NCBI RefSeq assembly: GCF_041381155.1
Contig: NC_091139.1
Span: 10,292,383 to 10,356,382 of the forward strand
Length of the DNA stretch: 64,000 nucleotides
Reading direction: 5' to 3'
From: Argopecten irradians
Taxonomy: Eukaryota; Mollusca; Bivalvia; Pectinida; Pectinidae
In this document: piece by piece, positions 24,073 to 39,000 of the stretch
Position numbering within the stretch: position 1 is the first letter of the stretch
How the letters are laid out: each line of letters begins with the position of its first letter
Program-made: the position numbers and the translations under genes
Notes under the pieces: model-generated
What the model was told of the DNA's origin: nothing
Seen by the model: the letters and a program-made list of their open reading frames with translations, nothing else
Database searches by the model: none

Positions 24073-27000
24073 CTACAAAAACAAGCATACTCGTAATGCA
24101 CGTCAATTACTGTCAATTTCTATTTGTTTATTTCCGTAAGCCTTGCGGCTTATAAGACACAAAGTAAAGTTTTAATACATATTGAATAATTTAAACATGT
24201 ACAGGAGAGTGATTGTATACAATAAAACACAAACATTAGTACACAATTATTATACATCATATAATATACAGTTACGGTGTATTAAGAGACTGAGAACGTT
24301 TCTGCAATGTAAGTTTTAAGAATTTTCGTAGATTATTTAACATTATTTACACTGAGTAATTGAACAAGTTTGAACACACTTGGATGATAAAAATAATAAG
24401 ATTTCAGATATCTTACTCGTAGTTGGGTATAAAAAGGACATTTAAGGATGAACTGAAACTCATCTTCTATATCATTGGTATTACAAACTGTACAGATTCT
24501 ATTAGGTCGTGCTACATTTTGAAACCTACCACTTTCTATATTTAACTTATGACTACTTAATCGTATACTTATAATACTGTGTTTATACTTCTGATCAATG
24601 GGTTTCTTTAGGTAATATTGTAAACCAAAATTGTCTACTAGATGTTGATACAGAATTCCTGTCATGGATGCTTACCGCTTTAATCTCTCTGAACGATATC
24701 TATTCAAACCATATAAACCTAATTACAACTGACTAAATTATGTAACCAATGTTCCACAATTTGGTTCAACATAATATATACTATTGAGGTTGTGGAAACA
24801 GATTGATTAAGCAGATGGATGGCTGGTATAGTATCACCTAGTTAATGTGATTTACCTGGACTTTACGATAACTTACATGTCAGCACAGTATTCCGGACGG
24901 CTCATACGGTAACCATTGGATACCTTCGTGGCCACCTCCATACTCCGTATTCCAGGGTAAGGCGTCTCACCTGGAGTTGTCAATGATTAATTTTAGATAA
25001 TACAATATCCATCATAGACAATAGCCTTATCATGACTAAAATTGTATATTTCTCGTGACGCCATAACTTCAGCTTACGTCTGAAGATCTGACATATATCC
25101 ATAATATTCCCAAACTGGATATTATACATTTATCTCTTTCTAAACTGTAACAATCACTTTCGTTGGCTTAAAATTATTTTAACGTATGTAACGTCGCTTC
25201 TAATTGACTGATAAAATGACGGAATGATAAAATAGAAAAGTGTCCCTCAATCAATTTGGAGTTTTGAAAAGAATATCGAAGAGATTATCTATTAGAAGGA
25301 TCATTTATAAAGATTGATTTCAATATTTTTATCACACAACATCATAAATGGTATTTAATTTCGGATTGTGTGTGTTACATCTCCATAAACATGTATTCAA
25401 GATAATCATTACGTAATATACTTTTGTACATATGTATCATACCTAGACTGAATATTTCCCACAGGACAATTCCATAGGCCCATACATCACTCTCTAGGGT
25501 CGCCTCTTTCAATGATGTCATACATTCTGGAGCCATCCATTTGATTGGCACCTTCTCCTGATTAGTATCAAAAACATGTGGTTGTCACTTAAAAGCTTTG
25601 TGAAAAATATAATTTATCTGTTACATTGCTGAATGGATGATGTTTTCATATATTATTTTAAAACAATTGTCGGTATAAGGTTCCTTATGGTTTTCTTTCA
25701 TTTTTTGAGTGCTTTTAATTTTTCGCTTATTTTGCGTACAGGTGGAACTCACGAAAATTGATCGTCACAAATAAAGTGTAAACATAAAAAGAACCATACG
25801 ACTTGAAATCGCGAAAATACACTGCTATAAAAAATAAGGGTCATTCGAATGCTTGAGGAGCTTCGGGCATGAAATAAAAAAAAACCCTGAGTTGTCTTCC
25901 TTACCATGGGACAACAATCTTAAAATAACATATTTAGTTATGTTTGTATGTGTTTCATGATAACAGTGAAACAGTGTAAAGTAGTCTGACTATGGATACC
26001 TATCGAACTTACCTTCCCTGTATCTCCATCCTGCTCGGTCTCTTTCGTTGGTCCAAAACCGGCAATTTTGGCTTTAAGACCTGATGTAAGAAGAATATTC
26101 CTGGCAGCAAGATGACGATGGGTAATCTAAAAAGATTTACCGAGTTTTGTAAAGACGTTAATTAAAGCCATTTCATCAGTACGGTAAAGTAACTTTTTTG
26201 GTATATTGAAATACTTCCTTATCCTTTTGATTTTTTATTTCATTCCCATACGTTATTATATTTGAAATCAAAATATAAAGCAATGGGTCTTAAAGACTGC
26301 AAATAAATTGTTTAGAAATTTTCTTGACAAACCTTTACATCAACAATAATCTTTGTTATACCAAAATTAATGTAAATTACTATACCTCTTTAGAGGCTAG
26401 ATACTCCATCCCTTTCGCTATGTCAAATGTCATACGATACAAGGTGTCCACTATGCTGTCTGTGACGTTAGTCTTCTGGTTCTGTAACCACGTCCTCATC
26501 ACGCCACCCTCACAATACTCCAGCAACATAAACTGGTCCACTGCAGAAAAGATAAATACCACTGTGATGAGTGGCTAATTCTCATTCCATTATAAGGTTA
26601 CTTTCCTATTTTTATAAATACAGGATAGAGATTTAAAAAATGCAGATCGCTGACATATTTTGTAAATGCTCACTACATTGTTTTAAATAACAATAATAAA
26701 GAAAAAATCACTAGGCTGAGTGGAAAGTATCAATAAAGACCAGCATATTATTGTAAAATGAATATACTTTAATTGAAACAAATAACATAATAATTATCAT
26801 AGAAACATTCTGAAAAGGAAATTTATTTTGATACAGTGTACATATAAGTCAGAGGATACAGTACATGGTTTGTTGTCAAGGACAGCTCCGACGAACTGTA
26901 CCACGTTGGCATGGGAACCAACTTTTGTGGCGAAGAAGTTAATCTTGGCGTTCATTACTAAAGCGTCCAGCTCAGTGTGCGATTCTGAAATAGAACATCG

Positions 27001-30000
27001 AAATGTATCACCATGACAAATAGTAGACAAATATATTACTATTCAAATTATTACACGAGACTGGCATTTAAAATCAGGACATCCACCTCCTCTGTATGTC
27101 GACCCCCTCTGTATGTCGACCTCCTCTGTAGTCCTCTGTATGTCGACCTCCTCTGGTATACAAACCTGCTGTTTATTAAGTATCAAAGGATCATTTATAA
27201 CAAAATTTGACTTAGTTATAGAGAGCACATTTACCTTCCTATTCCTTTCGTGGCTTTATAGACGTGCTTGAATGTATACCCATCAAAAACATTTTATTCA
27301 ATGTATCAGTTTGTTTTCACACCAGACGATTTATTTATTTCTTATCATTTTAGGTTTCTGTAATTTGAAAAGTAATGATTTACTTTGATATCAATGAAAA
27401 ACAAATTTTCACTTTCGTTTGAATTTCAGATTTTCCTACCTTTCAGAACCTTAGCTACAACAGTCCTCCTATTGTTTGTTTTGACGTTTTGTGAAGCTTT
27501 GAAGATGTCAGCAAACCGGCCAGTGGTCAGCTTCTCCACCAGGGACACCTTGTCGTGAGGAACCTCCCAGGATTGGTGGTCATTGAACACCATTTGACCG
27601 TACATATATACATCATCGTCACCAACATCCGAATAGGCCAGGTTCTAGTTATAATGGATACGAAAGTTTTATTTGGTTATGTTTTCTTTTAAAACTTTAC
27701 ATAGTAATTGTTTCTCCATCAATATATTTCATGTATCAATGCTTCATCGTTTTTAATAGTCTAATTTGTGTTCTACGTTAAGGATACATTGTATCGCAAA
27801 AATGAAATGATGAATAATAACATAAAGCAAACATAAGCAATAAATTTAAGATTAAAAAGTACTGAAAACGAAGCTACAATATATGTTTAACATGGCTATC
27901 TAAAGTATGATTCTAGCATTTGCGTAAATATGCGTATTCTGCATAGACGGTATTCGTAAACGTTCTATATTTCGTGCTCCCTGGCATCCCTGACTTATCA
28001 AACCTCGAAATGAAATGGTTTATTTAAGCTTTTTTTAATTCATGAAATGTCTTCATAACACGACCTGACTCTATGCTGTTACTATTTTATGAATATTTAC
28101 CGCAAAGGATTTTCTTTCTATATGACCGTTAACATCATTGGAGTCGATGTAGGAATTAGTGGTCCGTCTGCGCCTGGTCGTTCGCCTCTGTATGTGACCA
28201 TATATAGACTCTTTGTAGCGATTGAGCCGCCCAGTTCTCCAAAGTACAATCCCGGCAATAAGTAAGCCAGCAAGGATCAGCATAACTTAAAGGGAAACGG
28301 AATAGTACGAGTGATGTATTTCGTGTAAATATAGAAAATATATTGTTTAGGATGTACTAGAGTGCTTAACTACACTTAAAATATACCACGTTTGTTTATA
28401 TATATTTGTAAACATTTACAAAATCTTTGGGAATTGATATCATTATTGAGAAAAAAAAACAAATGTACCACAAATTGTATAGTATACCAGATAAACATCG
28501 AAATATTGACGCAAAGGTATATTTTGCCTCCTGTAGTCTTACCATTCGTATTTAAAACGATGACGATATATGCGACAAATAAATTAATTTATATAAACAG
28601 TCTTGATCACATTTCAAAGCTAGTTTTGTATTTTTTTTTTGGTATTCCTGGAATCCAATATTAAAGTTATATGTGCCGTATTTTTTATATTCACGTATCA
28701 AGATAAGCTTTTAATATGTTATTCATTACCGAAAGTTACTAACATTTTGAAAATTACAGTAAATTCAATGCATTGGTTTAAATTTTACAAATACAAATAG
28801 GAGCAGAAAATGATTTTTAGCAGTACTGCCAAAAATCATTATATGTACATATATAGTGAAGCGAAATGAGTACCTACGGTCAGCCCATGAAGCCAAATTA
28901 TCGTCTACAATTTAATTTCACATTTAGTAATTGTAAAGTGATTTCTGCAGGAAAGTTTCTATCTAAACATACATAAGGCATAAAAACCAATAATTTTACA
29001 TTACATGATTTCTGTGTTGTAACTAACGTTTATAAGACATCTGCAGTCATTTGAATGTTTTTTACGGTTTAATTCATCAAACCTTGTGGTTTTTAATAGA
29101 TTAATGAAGAAAAATTAACATGTCAAAATTTCCGCCCGGTTACGGCACATATAACTTTGAACATATTTTGTCAACGGTGGAAATACAGAAGCGACCGTGC
29201 TCCATCATTTTGTGCGTTACTCATCTGTCATTACGTCATTTCGTCGTCTCGAACGTTTTTCATAAATGAGAACGAAAATTCTTGCGATAATTCGCACGAG
29301 GGTTCGGAAAAGATAGAATATGACGTTTTAAGTGGAAAACACGACGTTTTGTTCGCATCGTGCACGTGATTTGATGAACCAATTACATTGATCGATTCAG
29401 TGAAATGTTAGAATGCTAATAGTAATTGTTAAAATGCCCTGATGACCCTGAATGTGTCCAGATTTCTTGTACATAAATAGTTGAGAGAGAAATTATTCTA
29501 TTTTGTTTTTGTATTCTACATACCTATAGTAATTGCCGCTATAGCACCAGCTGACAAACCTTCGTATTCTCCTGAAATGAAAACCAGATCAACACTACTG
29601 AAGAAAATACCACGCAGATAATCAGATACTTAGTGACATTGTCTTAAAACATGAACACTTATTACGTTTTAGTGGAGCTTTCATTATTTACCTGTCGTGA
29701 AAGTAATTTCCACGGGATCACTCTGTTCTTCTCCGTACACAACGACAAACTGAGCGATGTATGTAGTCTCGGGGTCAAGGTCGCCAAGCGTGTAGTACTC
29801 AGCGTCTTTGTGAATGTTCATTGACCTTGTCTGCCCAGACACATTGTACATCAATAGAATGTCCGTACGGTCATAACACGTCGGTCCCTGATGCCACTGG
29901 AAATTAACGCTGTACGAAGTCGAACCTGCGACCTCTAAATCCATTGGACCAGAATCTGTTGCAAAAGAAGAAAAAGATAGAATACTAGCTGTTGCAATAA

Positions 30001-33000
30001 TAAAAAATAATTGAATAGCTTGTTCCTCTTACAGTCGTTACGAATACGCCATGCAGATATATAACATGATAACCTATAGTGCTGTAACGAAAGATAAAGG
30101 GATTCGTTGCATACAATTAACCTGCTTGCAGTTAGTAAAACTAAATCTGAAATCCATTGACGTAATATCATATTAATAGGTGGAGAGAATTTCTATGGAA
30201 CAGGATTAATTAGAAAACACATCGCGCCGTATCGAAGTCCAGCGTTTGCTATTGGTTGCACCTTGCAATGTAACAATAGTGTGGAAAAAAAACAGAAAAT
30301 ATTATTAACACAAATGGATTTTTACTCGACAAGTGCTTTTGTTATACAGATCGGACCATTAAAATTCTCAAAATGTCGCGCTGTCCTCCCGTCGGCTTAT
30401 CTCTCAAGGGGGGCAATCGCGGTGACATGTCAACATGAATCGCCACCGAGAAACTTCAAAGCGCCGTCTCCGCGACCCCTCGTGATCACGGTGATCCGCC
30501 ATGTCATCATGATCCGCGGCGATCGTTTCATCACAGATCTTCAAAGCGGGCGGTCCTCCGCGGATCGCGGTTGTACAGTCCCCGAGTGTCACGGTATCAC
30601 AGTGTTACGCTGACATAGATTACCTGAGATATGTGTTCCGTTGGCAGACGGTGAAAAGTTGAGTCATATCGAAAATATAGAAAAGTCGGTAACCATTCAT
30701 TGTAGAATACAATATGAAATATAAATAATTGATAATCTCTTTCATATTTTAATGTGATCGTATTGCATTAAATAATTAATAAGCATTGTAATGTTATCGT
30801 AAGGCATCCTTACGTCTAAATAAATATATACATATTTCAGAAATTTCAAATGTTTTGTACTTACATTCTTCCATTCCTCGCAAAGACGTCAGGTCGATAA
30901 CCTTGAAAGGACGAAAGCATAGACATAATTCACAATTTATTCCCTAATGTCAATTTATTAATATAATATACATATTAAATACACGTCACTTTTTACACTT
31001 CCTTTGAAATGTCAATGATGATTTGGTATTGATATATTTTTTTCATCCATTTGCAAATTCTATATAAAGTATCATTACCTGAAATCGTCCGATTGAACTT
31101 AACATTGCAGAGTTGAAAACTTCGATGTCGATGTTTGTTACTTGTGTTTGAAGTTCGTCCTTTGGCACTTTGAACCAGCAGTTGTTGACCTCGAATTGGT
31201 TATAGAAAAAGTAGCATTCGCCGTCAGCAGAACAGGCTCCCTCCTGTAGACTTGGTTTACTCTGGATGGATATTATCAGTCAATTCTTAATGTGATCGTT
31301 TTAACAAACTACATACAACATTGCTAAATTAGAATACTTTTCAAATATAATGAGAATTAAGTTATTCAATGTTCATTTTTATGAAATATTATTTCAGTAT
31401 TCCATATCTAATTATTTTCATAATTGTTATGAATTGCATGACCTTGATGTTGATATTGACCTGAGTGTTGTTCTGATGTTTCTAAGTATGGCCATTTGTA
31501 AAATTAATATATCTTGATATTCTTCTTTTCCATTGATATTAGAGAGTGTTACTTTACCCAGTTTAGAACTAAAAATTCGTTTCGACCTCGAATTCTTTCG
31601 AAGCCCCTGGTTTTATTTTTTCCGTTACTTCCGTCCCCCTTTAACAACATACTATTTAGCTTGAGATAGTGATTTGAATGGTATGCCTTTTGAAAAAAAT
31701 AAATAAAAAATAAAACATTAAAGGCATGGGATTTCGAAACAAGTATGCTGTAAATTTAACTGAGGAGAAATTCCTTACTTCGGTAACATTGCCACTTTCA
31801 CTGCCGGATTGAAACAGCTCCCCTGAATTATTAGCGCTTATTTTCCATTTGAGCATATGGATTCCACTGTGTCTGTCGGATGCCAAAATCGAAACTCTAC
31901 AATGCAAACAAATAACATAATAACTACAAAAGATCATTCAAAATAGTCAAAGCCTAGGTTTTCCAACAATATTTTAATTAGTCTTTGTCTTATTCTATTA
32001 ACTATTCAAACACCAAAGACGTGTTATACACAAATCATTTCGGGACACAAACAGGAAATATTACCATACACCTAAACAATCCGGCAAAGCTTTCTATTGA
32101 CGTTGGACTGGTGAGATACCAGTAAGAAACATTTGAGAACAAAGCTTGTCTATATAACTACAACTCACCGGCTGGAGAACGGAAAAGAACCATTGTGCAT
32201 GTTTTTGTGAAAGACTGGTTGTTCTATGACGGGTGGGGATGAGTCAGTATGCAACAGGATGGAGTCGGTGGCATTGTTGTTTACAACATCATATACACGC
32301 ACCCATATACGTATGGAGTCGCCATCGTGTCGCGGAATGTTGATAGAAGTGCGTTCGGTTAGGTATCCAGGCACGTTTTGCCATCCATGGGTGGGAGTCT
32401 GGGTGATGGTCGTTCCTCCATTTTTATCACGTTTGTAAGCTGTTTGCACACGTACTATTCCATGTACATTTTCAACGGGCTGCATCATACGCTCTCCTTC
32501 ATTGTCGTCAAGGCCCGGCTGTACATACCGATTTATAATTCCATTGTACACATCCTTTTTGAATGGTGAAACTCGTGTTAAAAGATTCAAATTCACGTGA
32601 TCATGGTTAACAAAATGATTGGCCCAGCTAATCTGGATAGGATCACCAAGAGCACTTTCGTTTTGCAATGTTGATATCCATAGGTGTTTTTCGCCAACCG
32701 ATCCGGGGATGGCCATTTTGTTATCATTTATGGAGATATGTGAAGAATTGTCGAACAGAAACAGTCGTCTGGCGTACTTAAAGTTGCTCGCCTTGTCCGC
32801 TACCTCCAGTAGAATACTATACATACCGATTCCATTCGGTGCGTAAACAGGAAATGGCTCAGTTACATTCACCTGTATAGTAGACAAAGAGTGGTTTGTG
32901 TTTATTTCAGTTAGTTCCCCAGTCCTGCTATCTGGCCCCAGCTTGTACACATCAATTGTATACTTGTTGAGACCAGAAAGATCGTCTATCCAGCCGTCCC

Positions 33001-36000
33001 AGCTGATGGTGACTGGCTCCTGAAGAATACAAATCAAATCACATTCTGTAGTTTTTATGTAGCAGTAATGATTCATGTCATTCTCATTAATTTAAGTAAA
33101 ATTATTGCATCAGATAATGATTGTTTTTCATTTTCGAAATAACCGGGCAAAACGTCAACTCCAAATAATACCATTTCTTGTTATGAATTAGAAGGTCTCA
33201 GGGCGCGGTTGTTCAAACAGTGTTAAAACGTAATCACATGATTAGTGAAAAAATCAATACCTATATGTACTTTTTTCAAGTTAGCATCTTATGAAATTAT
33301 TTGATCTCGATTGGAAAATTGTTGTAAGTTGAATCCCCTTTTAATGGGCCTTAGTGACCTCAACAAACATAGGTTTTCTTACCAACTGTCATCAAATAAA
33401 TATGTCCAAGACTGATCACCCCACGTATAAAACTGATTTAAATTACCAGTAAAGAGTTGACTCTAAATGTCAATCCTGATATTATTAATCTTATACCCGA
33501 CATTTTTGTCAACATTTTATGACATATTACATTTATTGCTGCCAATACAGGTTGGCAAACATAGGACTAAGGTATATTGTATTTGCTATCAAAACACGTT
33601 TTATTGTTGGATCTTTTCGGTCTAGCTGCACAACTATAAGTTATCTTTACGGGTATTTTGAACTTAAACTGCTGTATATTTGTTTGTCGTTTTTTTCACA
33701 GACCCTACATTATAAAATATTCATATAATGAATATAGATAGGAAATAGAAAATGGGACGATGTAAACGTTCGTGGTTGAGAACCTACCCTACTGATGTCT
33801 GTAGAGAGGTGTAGTGGAGACTCGTGGTGGGAACAGCTGTTGTTTTCACTACAGTGTCTAGGGATATGGAAGTCAAACATGTACTGCATCTGTTTTGTCG
33901 CTGTCCTCCCTGTATAATTCTCGGTCCTATCCCGGGTATTAGTGTTTTCGTTTGTGATGTATCTATACCCACCACTCTTCGCGGTAACTGTGGCAGTCAA
34001 GCTAAAAAATTTTTTTTTTCAATTTTAATCTTATACATGAAGGAAACACAATGTATTTATATTTCTGAAACAACAATTCATCAAGTAACAATTACCTTTT
34101 AAATGTTGTTTGCGTGAAATTTCAATTTTCAAATAGATACGATAGTATCATACATTTTTATATCTTCTGCAAGGTAATGCTGTTAACATTGTAAGAAAAC
34201 GTGATAAATATACAATATTGCCGATAAATAGTATGATATAACATTGCAGGTGAGAGCCACGATTACTTGTGGATTTGTTAAAAACATTAATAGATAAAAA
34301 TGTTGGCATTCGATAACACTGTCTATTACCGGGGTAGGGTAAAATAGCTCACATGCGTTTGACAATGATGTCGTCGACACATGCGGAGAAAGCTATATAG
34401 ATTTGCTTTACAATTTGGGAAAAAATAATCAAACATGGGTTCTGTGGAAGATTTTGGCCTCCAACCCTCGATAAGTCTGGAGTTGATTAACCAAAATCTT
34501 TCACTAGGGTTGAGATATCCCTGTCTACTTAAAAGACCCATGTAAGATTCTATTAATATTTTATAACCCGAGTGAAAGATTTTTGCGGGTGAACCCCAGG
34601 CTTATCGAGGGTTGGCGGCCAAATTCTTTCACAGACCCATGTTTGATTATTTTTCTCCCAATATGAGCTGTCTTTTCCCTACCACGGTAAAAGATAGAAT
34701 TATCTTTTCCCTATCACCCGCGGGATAACCTTCTTAAGTACATGACATACTTATCCCCATGCTCCAATAGCCAATCAAAATTTGAGTCTGTGATGTTGCA
34801 GATCGTACTGTTTTTTATGTTGGTGTTCGCAGGGAAGCCATTACATTGGTAGCTTTTCGGTGGTCGTGTGTATATCACATTGTCGCCTACAAAATAATAA
34901 AAAAATAAATCATTTTGTGAAGCTAAATAATGTATGTAAATCACCCTTCACACTGTATAAGAAAAGACTCAATTATGAATGACCTTGATATTTGTCAGGT
35001 GTCAACAGATCTCATTTTCGACATTCATCATGGCAGAGTAAAAGACTTCCATATTTCTTCAAATCACAGGGGTAAAGCTATTTTGTTGCACTATTTTCAA
35101 GATGGTTACGTGAATTGAGTGCAGTTCGAAGAGGGTTTAAGACATATAAATCCTGATTATGACAGATTCAACGTGTCTTTTATAAGATTGAGCAAACGAT
35201 GGACTGCCTAGTATATCAAAGAGAATACTGTATATGTTGAACGTCATCATTTCCCAGTACCAAAAATCAGTAAATTGAAATAGATAAAGGAGACAATTAT
35301 ATGGATAAGTTTACCTGGGCGTGTAATTTTATTGAGAGTTAACATTACATCAGCGTCCTGTATGCCGAACGCATACTGCTCGATATATCGCCGATCCGGT
35401 AGGTTATGGATATAAGGAGTAAAGTCAGCTTCGAAATAGACATTGACGATGTTATAGTCATTCTGATTGACCCATATCAGATCTACTTCGTTGTTATCTG
35501 GGGAGGACGAGTCTGTCACAAACCGGTACATTTCCTTTCCTGACGATCGTTCCTTCATAAGAAGAAAACCGCTGCACCTCAACATTGTTGGAGATTCTGA
35601 AACTTTAGTAAATATCAATACACTGTTAGTCACATCATGCAGCTGGTTCGTTTTGAGGGTCAAAGCATTCGCCATTTTGACTTAAAATTTAATAAATCAA
35701 TTTCAACTAACTCAAAGATCGTTGTCTAGGTATAAAGCATCTATATTATGACGACTGCTTTAGGCCATGCGTGCGAATAGCGATAATGCGCCATGTCGCT
35801 CTGTGCATGACGGGGTCACCAATATGACACTGTTACACGGCCAAATTCAACCACCATACATATAGTATTGAACCAATTAATTTCATTTGCAAATTAAGTT
35901 GTTGCTGCTACATGTACATACTTTGCGAAATATCGATATTATTACCACTGACCTTAGTGTATCATTATGTTATTACATACAAAATGTAAAATTGATAAAG

Positions 36001-39000
36001 TGATACTGTTATAATTATAATGGTTACAAACTTTCATTTGTTCTTAAAGGCCCACTTTTTTCTGAAACAAACATTACACGTTTCTTAAGATCAATAACAA
36101 CATAAGAAAATGATGAGGTTATAACACCAAACAAATGCAAGATTCTCTGTTTTGCCGTCTGGCACAGTAAACTTACCATCGGTAATTAGGACGACGTTGG
36201 GAAACTAACATGTAAGACGACCCGCGTTAAACATCATTGCTTAATATATTTTAATTAAATTATATAGAGATTGATAATCAATGTATCATTAATGATAAGC
36301 TAACTACTTTTGCAACTCTACAAATTTATCAATTTCGATTAACAATCACATTTGAAAAATTAACAACCGTTTCGGAAAGGTAGTGGGCCTTATATTGGTA
36401 CTTGTGGAAGACTTGTCATAAATGGATATAAGTAATTTGAACATCAAAGTCTTGTTGCTTGACTCTAAACTTAAAAGTTTGTTGAATCAAATTGTATGCA
36501 ATAATTAAATCAACAATTAGCCATTAGATCATGACAACTTTTCTCGTCTTGCACATTTCATCTAACAACGCTAATCCTAATTCTACAAAACTTTTGAAGA
36601 ATAAATTTAAAACTTACATTGCAGACAAGTTGTTCCTTTGTACCCATCCTGACATCGACAGTTGTCGGGAAAATAACATATACCAGGAAAACATGGCTTT
36701 AGATATGAACAAGTTACTGAAACAGATAGCAAAAACACATAACAATATGCTCTCTAAAACTGCACTCTATAGACATTTGAAGTGTCCTTCACCTAGTAGG
36801 GTGTGTTGCAAGCATGTAAAACTATGTCTTACTGTTAACAATTCGCGAGATATTTCATTTCGCGACTTTGGGTGAAATTTCGAAACAATCGAAATTAAAA
36901 CCCTAGCGAATATTGGCAACGATAGAGTAATGAAGGGAGTGCACACAAATTACCTTTTATTTATAAGGACAGATCAATTATTCTGTATGTGATTTACAGA
37001 GAGTATCTCTCGAGGCAGTAATGTTAATGTAGTAAATCTTTACACCATGGCATTTTGTCAATGCTTTGTTCACGACGGGAAATATTTATTTAATGCAAAA
37101 TATTTGTTCTAATACACACACAAAATCATTGAATGTAAAATGGAAATTTTCATATGGAAATGCATTCAAAAAATCTAATAATTTTACCGATTGAATATCT
37201 AATTAATTTATCACTTTATCCTTAAAAGTACTCACTTTGGGCACAGTTATTTCCAACGGTTCCCGAAGCACATTTGCACTGATTTGGACTTATACATGTG
37301 CCTCCATTTTGACACGGAGGGGAACAAATAGCTGAAAAATGATCAAATATGAAATCATTATTCAACGTTCTATGATAAAACAAGCATGCACTTATGAATA
37401 CTTACGAAATCGGATTGCTGCCCCAGTAGTTCTTTATTTCAGAATTTCTGGTTAATGTCTCAAAGAATTCTAGAAATGGGTTTTTATTATGATAGCAGTC
37501 CTTAACTCACAAGCATAATCGGCCTTCATCCTGATTAACATATTTCATAAAATCAGACTTTTTGTATTTCTAAATCATTGTATTCTTCAGTATTGTTGCT
37601 GAATTTTAATTTACGACTGCTTTTTAATTCAATGTATCTCAATAAATGTTTGTTTTGTGTGTCTTCAATTGCTTTTTGGACAATTTGGACGGCGTAATGC
37701 AACATGAATATGAACATTGAAAAACAAAAATAGATAATTAGAAAACTTACACGCACCAGACAATAACGTGACATCATCAATGTAAGTGGCCATCATTGTT
37801 GATGACGTAATCAATTGTGACGCATTATGATGACCATTTGATTACAGCGCTATAGAAATGCTTCCAAAGAACTACAAGTTTGCTATTTTTCAATAAAATA
37901 TAGGAAAAAATAATCAAGCATAGGTCGATCAGGTAGACAGGGATATCTCGGCCCATGGGAAGCCTCGGGATGACCAGCCAAAGTATTTACCTTGGAGAGA
38001 TATATCTCTGTCTACTAGTCATTGATACAATGTACATACGTGTATTGCAGCCTGCTCCAGTATAGCCGGGACAGCATTTGTATCTGAATTGCTGTCTATA
38101 TCTTGTGACAGTCTTGTAGGACCAGCTGCAAAATCAGTACGCCACCTGGTTATTTTATCGATTTATACGGTGGCATATCTTACTGTCATCGTGACATTTT
38201 AAATTGTATCACGGTAATTCGACTTACAAGGATAACTATGTATTTTAGATTCACTTATAATGTTTGTAAATAGTCATACTATTGACTGGTTATAAGAAAC
38301 ACAATGGAATTGGAGTTAATACATAAATACAGAAATACATAAAAATGATGTGAACAGTTTTTCAACAAAAAGGTCAGGGAGACGCGGTGTGGTTACAGAA
38401 AAATATTCCAATTTTCAAGTGTAGCAAAACCGAAACGTATCTAAGAAAAAGGCGTAAAACATTGTATATATGTTGTGTATCTTTAACCTGTGTGTAGTAC
38501 GTAAACAATTATTTTACCAGAATCCCCAGTGCCGACTGCATGTTCTTTTGTAATACACAGACGAATATGAGTAACGGCAAGTGCCCCTATAAACAAAAAC
38601 AGGACTTATTAAGATAATATTCAGCTCTAAATACTGCCATAAATAGTTTATAGAACAAATCATTATCAGTTGTTTCTACAGAGAAAACAATAATGTTTTC
38701 ATTTAATTAAGTAAGGGGTATTCAGAAAACATACAATGAACATCCACAGCAAATTACCAAAAGTATAGCTTGGAAGATTCAAAGGGTAGTTTAGTAAATC
38801 AAACACAAGCACACACAATATGTTTTGTTTCGGTGGGGTCGAGAACCAATGAACAACAATTTGATAAGAGAATTCCAAACAATGGGCTTATATACATATA
38901 GTAAATAAGCGATGATTCAATTCGCCTCTGGGACGGAGATAACTCTTCACAGTTTCGTCTAACCTTTTTATATCAATGTCAAATGTACTGACTAAATATC

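Noticed and set aside
30263..30613. Plus- and minus-strand frames in the 510-bp insertion of gene B
   Set aside because: They overlap on both strands, have no homology I recognise and follow from the local GC richness.
34714..34750. Longer version of exon 8 using a GTTATC donor
   Set aside because: The GTATGT donor matches consensus better and gives phase 2, which exon 9 requires.
36531..36875. 114-codon plus-strand frame (also at 63000-63344)
   Set aside because: It lies opposite the EGF2 exon. The minus-strand reading has the EGF cysteine pattern and correct splice phase.
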